This document shows, one piece after another, positions 7,194 to 11,986 of a stretch of 11,986 nucleotides of DNA. Origin of the DNA: an uncultured Pirellula sp. (GTDB lineage: Bacteria; Planctomycetota; Planctomycetia; Pirellulales; Pirellulaceae). The stretch is taken from positions 1-11,986 of the forward strand of contig CAITIF010000560.1 of NCBI GenBank assembly GCA_903892365.1. The letters are read 5' to 3'. The notes below the pieces were generated by a model. It did not search any database. It had not been told where the DNA came from and saw only the letters and a list, made by a program, of their open reading frames with translations. The translations under genes were made by a program, and so were the position numbers. The stretch's first letter is position 1; the number at the start of each line of letters is the position of its first letter.

Positions 7194-8681
7194 CTAGCCG
7201 ATGATTCCTCGAACGACCTCCCCCGCAACATCCGTTAGTCGGAAATTGCGACCGTTGAACAAGTAGGTGAGCTTGGTGTGGTCCATTCCAAGCAAAGCCA
7301 GTATCGTGGCATGCAAATCGTTGACGCTGACTCGATTTACCGCCGCCCGATGGCCAATCTCGTCCGTCTCACCATAATGCGTCCCCCCCTTTACGCCACC
7401 ACCTGCAAACCATGCAGTAAATGCGTGAGGGTTATGATCTCGACCGGGTTGGGCCCCTTTCTGTGCCAATGGCAATCGACCAAACTCACCCGCACAAATG
7501 ATCAATGTGCTTTCCAAAAGGCCCCGCTGTTTCAAATCCGAAATCAAGCCAGCGATGGGTGTATCGGTTTCGCCAGCGAATTGTCGATGATTGCCATCGA
7601 TATCGATGTGACCATCCCACGATAACTGGTTGTCCATTCCGCCAGAGAATATCTGCACAAACCGAGTCCCACGCTCAACCAGTCTACGAGCCAAAAGCGT
7701 CTGCTTCCCAAAGTGGGCACATTTTTCATTGTCGAGCCCATACAGTTTCTTGATACTCTCGGGCTCACTATTGATATCAAATGCCTCGGGAGCGGCCGTT
7801 TGCATTCGATACGCGAGTTCAAAACTCTCGATTCTTGCAGCCAGTTCGGCTTCGCCTGGACTGAGTTGCAAGTGCTGTTGGTTGAGCTTCGCGATCAAAT
7901 CCAATTGTCGTCGCTGTTCCCCCGATGGCATGTGAGGTAAACGAGATAGGTTTGCGATCGGGTCACCCTGGGCCGCTAGAAACGTACCTTGATAAACGCC
8001 AGGCAAAAAGCCAGCGCCCCAGTTGGTGGCGTGCCCCTTCGGCAAGCCGCGCCCCTTCGTGTCACACATCACCACATAAGCGGGCAGATTCTGACTCTCG
8101 CTCCCAAGACCATAAGTCACCCAGGAACCAACACCTGGAAAACCCATTCGGCTCATGCCGGTATTCATTTGAAACAAAGCGGGCGCATGGTTGTTGGTTT
8201 CCGTGAAACAGCTGTGAATAAATGCCATGTCATCCACATGTTTGGCCAGCTCTGGAAAGATCTCGCTAACCCAGGTCCCGCTGTTACCATGTTGCTTGAA
8301 TTGGAACGGGGACTTCATCAATCCCCCCACCGCATCAACGAAAAAGCCCGTCTTGTTGTCGAAACCCTCAAGGGACTTTCCATCGCGTTTTTCCAGCTCT
8401 GGTTTGTAGTCCCAGGTGTCAACTTGGCTCTGCCCGCCGTTCATGAACAACCATATGACACTTTTGGCTTTGGCTGGAAAGTGAGGTGGTTGCGGGGCGA
8501 GCGGGGCCAAGGACCGATCGACCAACCCTTCGCTTGGGTTGGCTCGAGCCGAGCGAGTCAACAGACCGGCCTCATCGAGGAGCGAGGCAAGGCCAAGCAT
8601 CCCGAATCCACTGCCAGCTCGAGCTAAGAACTGACGCCTTGCCAAATGATCAATTAGCCGGTTGGCATTTTGACTTGCCAC
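7194..8681 (-). CDS. DUF1501 family protein, Tat-exported
   Basis: The product has 495 residues from GTG at 8681-8679, which is 4 bases after the stop of the DUF3500 gene and has AAGGG seven bases upstream, inside the last codons of that gene. A longer reading from 8783 would overlap the upstream gene and move the export signal inward. LARRQFLARAGSGFGMLG (from about residue 13) is a twin-arginine signal. DUF1501 hallmarks follow: VIWLFMNGGQSQVDTWDYKP after the signal, then WDGHIDIDGNHRQ, GEFGRLP and GRDHNPHAFTAWFAGGGVKGG (near 413), then EIGHRAAVNRVSVNDLHATIL and FNGRNFRL at the end. The family is related to the alkaline phosphatase/sulfatase fold, but its reaction is not established. In planctomycetes it is usually paired with a PSD1 protein, as here. 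Confidence 0.93.
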   Translation of the reverse strand: MASQNANRLIDHLARRQFLARAGSGFGMLGLASLLDEAGLLTRSARANPSEGLVDRSLAPLAPQPPHFPAKAKSVIWLFMNGGQSQVDTWDYKPELEKRDGKSLEGFDNKTGFFVDAVGGLMKSPFQFKQHGNSGTWVSEIFPELAKHVDDMAFIHSCFTETNNHAPALFQMNTGMSRMGFPGVGSWVTYGLGSESQNLPAYVVMCDTKGRGLPKGHATNWGAGFLPGVYQGTFLAAQGDPIANLSRLPHMPSGEQRRQLDLIAKLNQQHLQLSPGEAELAARIESFELAYRMQTAAPEAFDINSEPESIKKLYGLDNEKCAHFGKQTLLARRLVERGTRFVQIFSGGMDNQLSWDGHIDIDGNHRQFAGETDTPIAGLISDLKQRGLLESTLIICAGEFGRLPLAQKGAQPGRDHNPHAFTAWFAGGGVKGGTHYGETDEIGHRAAVNRVSVNDLHATILALLGMDHTKLTYLFNGRNFRLTDVAGEVVRGIIG

Positions 8682-8685
8682 GTTC

Positions 8686-9678
8686 TTACCCTTGAATATG
8701 AATGAATGCGTGAACGTGAGGAGCTCCGCGGAAATGAATGGTTGCACGTTGACCAACAATTCGCCACATATCCCACACACCATCGGAAAGAAGATCGTCG
8801 TTGGCGTAGAATTGCAAGTTCAAGGAATTCAATCCACCCACCTCATCCAGAATCTCCTTTGCTTCCGCAGCATCTTCTTCCCGATAGACCCCTAAAATGG
8901 ACGTTAGCGCTTCGTTGACCAATTGACGCTGATCGTCGGATAGCTTGGAAACCGAAAGACCAGGATAAGAATCACGGGCCTGCACTAAAACATCCGATTC
9001 ATCCGGAATGTCGATTGCCAGCAAAGCCTTCTTGCGTTGCTCTGGATCCAAGGCAGCAAAAACACGATTCACTTTTTGAGTTTGGAAATAGAACAGGTTG
9101 TCTTCGGGGCTGGATTCTTCGCCATGGCCATAAACGATCGGCCCACCGAAAACAGTCTTCTTCTGGGTGTTGCCATCCGCCCGAAGTGTCAAATGCCGGC
9201 CGGTCAACATCCACTCAAAGCTCGCATCGCCCGGCTTGCCAAACCAAGCAACACTGTACGATCCCAAGCCACCGTCATCGTATTCGGTTTGCTTTAAGAT
9301 GGTCTCATGCCCGGACTCGGAAGTCAGTTGCTTCACGATCTCCAAAGCCATGGACTGCTGCGACTTCGAATAAAAATCGGAGCCAATGTTCGCCTTGACC
9401 ACGTGCCAATTCGCGTTGACGTGCTTTCGAAGTGGATCATTAAAACTCTTGCAAACAGCGGCGCGTTGATTTTCCGTGAGCGATTCATACATCTCGCCAA
9501 TAACGGTCTCAGCACGGCTTGAGAAAGACGGACCAGCATGAACGGCTCCCGAGCCAGCAAGCCAACTGCTGGCACCCACGCTGGTAGCGGCTAGGGCACC
9601 AGCAGTTCCAAGAAATTCACGACGTGTTCGTGCGTTTTTGGCAACGGATTCTCGAGAGGGCTGATGGATGGATTTCAT
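8686..9678 (-). CDS. DUF3500 family protein, Tat-exported
   Basis: The product has 330 residues from ATG at 9678-9676, with AAAAGG about 9 bases upstream. An upstream in-frame TTG at 9747 would bury the signal and is not used. TRREFLGTAGALAATSVGAS (from residue 18) is a twin-arginine signal, with likely cleavage after VHA at about 48. The mature part matches my recollection of DUF3500: a 'SLTENQRAAVCKSFNDPLR' opening, FGGPIVYGHGEE with NLFYFQ, a 'VNRVFAALDPEQRKKAL' segment, and a C-terminal His cluster (HFRGAPHVHAFIH) that could bind metal. The function is unknown. It is the first gene of a two-gene operon, 4 bases ahead of the DUF1501 gene, with a promoter-like sequence and inverted repeat upstream. 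Family assignment is from memory of the motifs and is less sure than the operon call. Confidence 0.75.
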   Translation of the reverse strand: MKSIHQPSRESVAKNARTRREFLGTAGALAATSVGASSWLAGSGAVHAGPSFSSRAETVIGEMYESLTENQRAAVCKSFNDPLRKHVNANWHVVKANIGSDFYSKSQQSMALEIVKQLTSESGHETILKQTEYDDGGLGSYSVAWFGKPGDASFEWMLTGRHLTLRADGNTQKKTVFGGPIVYGHGEESSPEDNLFYFQTQKVNRVFAALDPEQRKKALLAIDIPDESDVLVQARDSYPGLSVSKLSDDQRQLVNEALTSILGVYREEDAAEAKEILDEVGGLNSLNLQFYANDDLLSDGVWDMWRIVGQRATIHFRGAPHVHAFIHIQG

Positions 9679-9760
9679 TTTCGGAAGCCTTTTAGGAGAG
9701 GTGAATGGGCAGGCGTTTGGAACGCACTTCAAGCGAAACGCTAACAAGTGGTTTCACAAA

Positions 9761-9783
9761 GGAATCGACCGATTGGCGATTCC
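9761..9783. promoter_or_regulatory. Perfect 7-base inverted repeat GGAATCG-N9-CGATTCC
   Basis: The arms are 9761-9767 and 9777-9783. They lie just downstream of the candidate start of transcription near 9788, so they could be an operator or a 5'-end mRNA hairpin. The spacer also contains CGATT, giving three CGAT-like units. The distance to the DUF3500 ATG is about 83 bases. Confidence 0.4.
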
Positions 9784-9794
9784 CTTTCGATCTT

Positions 9795-9824
9795 ATTTTA
9801 ACAAAATTGCGGCGCGATTGATAA
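9795..9824 (-). promoter_or_regulatory. Candidate sigma-70-type promoter of the DUF3500-DUF1501 operon
   Basis: On the minus strand, TTATCA (9824-9819, 4 of 6) and TAAAAT (9800-9795, 5 of 6) are separated by 18 bases. The layout (18-base spacer, 4/6 and 5/6 matches) is the same as the promoter candidate at 1927-1956. The leader would be about 110 bases long. Confidence 0.42.
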
Positions 9825-9917
9825 AACAGGGTCAAGGTTTGAGGGAAGAAAGGCCATGCACGTGACTGAGGAATGTCCTTGCTTCACGGTATCTGCTTTC
9901 GCCCGAAGAAATCCAAT

Positions 9918-10043
9918 ATGTTGAAATCCAAAACACAAGTCGGCCTGTTCATGCCATTTGTTTCAATATTCTTTGCGTTTTGTATCATTAAGATCGCATC
10001 TACAGGATATCAGTTTGGACGCTGGCTTAACCAGAGCCCATAG
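9918..10043 (+). CDS. Possible 41-residue single-pass membrane microprotein
   Basis: The plus-strand frame from ATG at 9918 to TAG at 10041-10043 encodes a short basic start (MLKSKTQ), one hydrophobic helix (GLFMPFVSIFFAFCIIKIA, about residues 9-27), and a polar tail with GYQFGRWLNQSP. This is the plan of a small inner-membrane protein. It sits alone in the gap between two minus-strand genes and ends 28 bases before the PSD1 stop codon, tail to tail. Only a weak ribosome site is seen (GAAG, about 12 bases upstream). No family is recognised. The chance that such a frame arises by accident is real, so the call is tentative. Confidence 0.4.
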   Translation: MLKSKTQVGLFMPFVSIFFAFCIIKIASTGYQFGRWLNQSP

Positions 10044-10070
10044 ATCGTCAACGAAAAACGAATTTAACCA

Positions 10071-11986
10071 CTAGTCCAAAAACACAAATTCATTGAGACT
10101 CAGCATCGCTTGACACCAATCCGTCACGGCGAGTTCCAGAGGTTCACTGCGTCCTAAAGACTGATACGACTTCGATTGTTCAGAAACAAACGCGGTCGCG
10201 GAATCGATTTCCGATTGGGTCCCTTTTCGTGAAAAACAGATCTCATAGACTTGTTGAATACGAGCCACCAAAGAAGCATCGAATTGGCTGCGAGATCTGG
10301 TCGCAAGGCCTTCTGCGTACGAACGCACTATCGGACTATTCATCATGAGCAACGCTTGCGGAGCCACCGTCGTTCGGCTTCGCATGGCTAAGTCTTGCAA
10401 AGTATCCGGAGCGTCGAAAAGCGACAAAACCGGTATCAGCTGACTTCTTTTGATAAAGAAATAAATGCTGCGTCGATTCATGTTCATATCGAGCGATCCG
10501 GGCCCGAACAGCTTGGGGTCCAGTTTACCGCTTACGGCAAGCATGCTATCCCGGATGATCTCTGCCTCCAATCGGCGAGTCGCAAACCTTGACAGCCATT
10601 GATTCTCTGGATCGGTGGAGGCCTTTGCTTCATCGACGTGGGCGGACTGTTGGTAAGCAGCCGACATAAGCATCCCTTTATGCATGTGCTTTAGCTTCCA
10701 CCCCGAATCGATCAGCTCGCTGGCCAGGTAGTCGAGCAATTCTGGGTGCGAGGGGCGCGCGCCTTGCGTGCCGAAATCGCTGGGGGTTGCCACAAGCCCC
10801 CGACCAAAATGATGCTGCCATAGTCGATTCACGATCACTCGACTTGCTAACACCCCAGCTCCATGCTTGACGTCCGTGACCCAGTTCGCAAGAGCCGCCC
10901 TTCGAAAGCTGGTTTTAGCCGTAGCCGGTGGCGATACCATCCATCGTTTCGGTCCATCTTCATGTTGACTTAGCACCGAGACATAGCGGGTCTCCGCTTC
11001 GGCCACTTTTTGATTCGGATCGCCCCGTTTCAGGACAAACGTTTTGTCGTAGAAGTCGGGGCCTTGCGTGTGAAGCCGAACAGCGGGAACCCCTTCACTG
11101 CAAATGAGCATTTTGACCAACGATGGTTTAGGTTTGGTGGCTTCGTGCTGCGAAACCGCCAGAGCCAATTTCTGCCGTTCTTCATCCCTAGGTTTGTACC
11201 ATTCCAAAACCCGCTTACGGTCCTCCATAGGAAGCGTTTGAATCGAACGATCTCCCAACGCGTTCAAGGCTTCGCGAACAGCAAGCAACTCGCCACCTGT
11301 TTCTACCGGGGCCGGATTAGGGGCTGACGAAACGCTTAGACGTACACGCCCTAGGTTGTGTTGGGAATTGCCTTGAAATTCCAAAACGAATTCCAATTCC
11401 GTGCCACCCTTTAACGAAGGTGGGTCCTTGATTTCAAAAACTGCAGCATGGTCCTTGCCAAACTGAGGATCGACGGCCCAGCCCGAATTGGGATCGGAAT
11501 CAATCGCCATCGCAACACTTAAGTGAGCCCCCTGTTCGAAAGTAGCTCTCGGGTTCGTAAGCGCGATGCGTCTCATCGGTTCGTCGGATCCAGCACCTTG
11601 GAACGATAGAGTCAAATTCGTGAGATCGAAGTTTCCGTTGGGAGCTCGACCTGGCCCACCACTCACCAAAGACCCATCGGACAATCCTTCAACACGAATC
11701 GCTGTGATGCCCGTCAGATTGGTTTTGGCGCGGAACTTATAAACATCCAATTGAGGATTGGTACCAGTAAACAAAAACGATCCATCATTTTGTTTGGTGA
11801 CCGTTGCCCCTCCCTGTGACTCGGCTTGAAAAGGTTCCAAAATCAGCCAAGTTGCGAGGGTTAGATTGTCAGATGGGGACTGCTTCCGCCAAGCATCAAA
11901 CCGATTACCTAGTTCGTTGCGATCAAAGTCAGCAAGCCGATTTACGATCGGTTCATGTTCCGATTGATATTTTTCAAGGGCCAGCC
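10071..11986 (-). CDS. PSD1 (DUF1553) domain protein, C-terminal 637 residues (N-terminus beyond right edge)
   Basis: The frame is open from the right edge (first full codon 11984-11982) to TAG at 10073-10071. No start is needed inside the window; the TTG at 11840 is internal, because the upstream codons still read as family sequence (LALEKYQSEHEPIVNRL, NLTLATWLILEPF). The first visible 200 residues form the beta-rich module that often follows the DUF1549 (PSCyt2) domain, with ITAIRVEGL and GGPGRAPNGNFDLT. The DUF1553 domain follows: RRAALANWV, SRVIVNRLWQHHFGRGLV, PSDFGTQGARPSHPELLDYLA, WLSRFATRRLEAEIIRDS, RRSIYFFIKRSQLIPVLSLFDAPD and QALLMMNSPIV. Relatives usually also carry an N-terminal cytochrome c-like (PSCyt1) domain and an export signal, which would lie outside this window. 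The catalytic role is unknown. Confidence 0.93.
   Translation of the reverse strand, partial: LALEKYQSEHEPIVNRLADFDRNELGNRFDAWRKQSPSDNLTLATWLILEPFQAESQGGATVTKQNDGSFLFTGTNPQLDVYKFRAKTNLTGITAIRVEGLSDGSLVSGGPGRAPNGNFDLTNLTLSFQGAGSDEPMRRIALTNPRATFEQGAHLSVAMAIDSDPNSGWAVDPQFGKDHAAVFEIKDPPSLKGGTELEFVLEFQGNSQHNLGRVRLSVSSAPNPAPVETGGELLAVREALNALGDRSIQTLPMEDRKRVLEWYKPRDEERQKLALAVSQHEATKPKPSLVKMLICSEGVPAVRLHTQGPDFYDKTFVLKRGDPNQKVAEAETRYVSVLSQHEDGPKRWMVSPPATAKTSFRRAALANWVTDVKHGAGVLASRVIVNRLWQHHFGRGLVATPSDFGTQGARPSHPELLDYLASELIDSGWKLKHMHKGMLMSAAYQQSAHVDEAKASTDPENQWLSRFATRRLEAEIIRDSMLAVSGKLDPKLFGPGSLDMNMNRRSIYFFIKRSQLIPVLSLFDAPDTLQDLAMRSRTTVAPQALLMMNSPIVRSYAEGLATRSRSQFDASLVARIQQVYEICFSRKGTQSEIDSATAFVSEQSKSYQSLGRSEPLELAVTDWCQAMLSLNEFVFLD

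Larger units (their letters stand above)
9679..9917. other. Regulatory stretch upstream of the DUF3500-DUF1501 operon
   Basis: This is the left part of the 392-base gap between the DUF3500 start and the PSD1 stop. It holds a promoter-like sequence and an inverted repeat facing the DUF3500 gene, listed separately. The only reading frame of note is a 22-codon one (9856-9924), not called as a gene. Nothing recognisable as a terminator for the upstream PSD1 gene was found, so read-through into the operon is possible. Confidence 0.6.

Noticed and set aside
7989..8627. 212-codon plus-strand frame antisense to the DUF1501 gene
   Set aside because: The minus-strand frame carries clear DUF1501 motifs; the antisense frame has none.
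9679..9747. Longer form of the DUF3500 protein from TTG at 9747
   Set aside because: The 23 added residues would bury the twin-arginine signal, and the ATG at 9678 gives a normal Tat-signal position.
9856..9924. 22-codon frame (starting MHVTEECPC) overlapping the start of the microprotein
   Set aside because: Too short to judge, the ribosome-site spacing is poor, and there is no recognisable feature beyond three cysteines.
11838..11840. TTG at 11840 as the start of the PSD1 protein
   Set aside because: The frame continues to the window edge with family-like sequence, so the true start is outside.

Overview
The window looks like chromosomal DNA of a planctomycete, most likely of the Pirellulales (Rhodopirellula/Blastopirellula-like). 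Three things point there. A large surface protein begins with a variant of the planctomycete LEPR-XLL sorting motif. A PSD1 (DUF1553) protein lies close upstream of a DUF1501 protein, a pairing typical of this phylum. An N/P/S-rich membrane protein and an anti-sigma-like protein of planctomycete style are also present. No RNA gene, insertion sequence, prophage or CRISPR array was seen.

Left part (1-1851, minus strand): a low-complexity protein with a signal peptide and a C-terminal membrane anchor is followed by the start of a small anti-sigma-factor-like protein that runs off the left edge. A roughly 470-base divergent intergenic region (1852-2323) holds a plausible promoter for the leftward gene, a 13-base palindrome and two short direct repeats.

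Centre (2324-7012, plus strand): one giant gene encodes a secreted or cell-surface protein of about 1562 residues. Its order is: basic N-terminus with LEPR-like motif, two dockerin-like calcium-binding repeats, a planctomycete beta-rich repeat, eight cadherin-like/Ig-like repeats, an SdrD-B-like domain, and a C-terminal domain of unknown function. The eight repeats look like a duplicated block of four. The gene ends in a clear Rho-independent terminator.

Right part (7194-11986, minus strand): transcription order is a PSD1 (DUF1553) protein open at the right edge, a 392-base gap with a possible 41-residue membrane microprotein on the other strand, then a tightly coupled two-gene operon. The operon encodes a Tat-exported DUF3500 protein and a Tat-exported DUF1501 protein, separated by 4 bases. 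A promoter-like sequence and a perfect 7-base inverted repeat lie in front of this operon. PSD1 and DUF1501 proteins usually occur together in planctomycetes and are thought to act outside the cytoplasm, but their reactions are not established. The extra DUF3500 partner suggests a three-protein exported system of unknown substrate.
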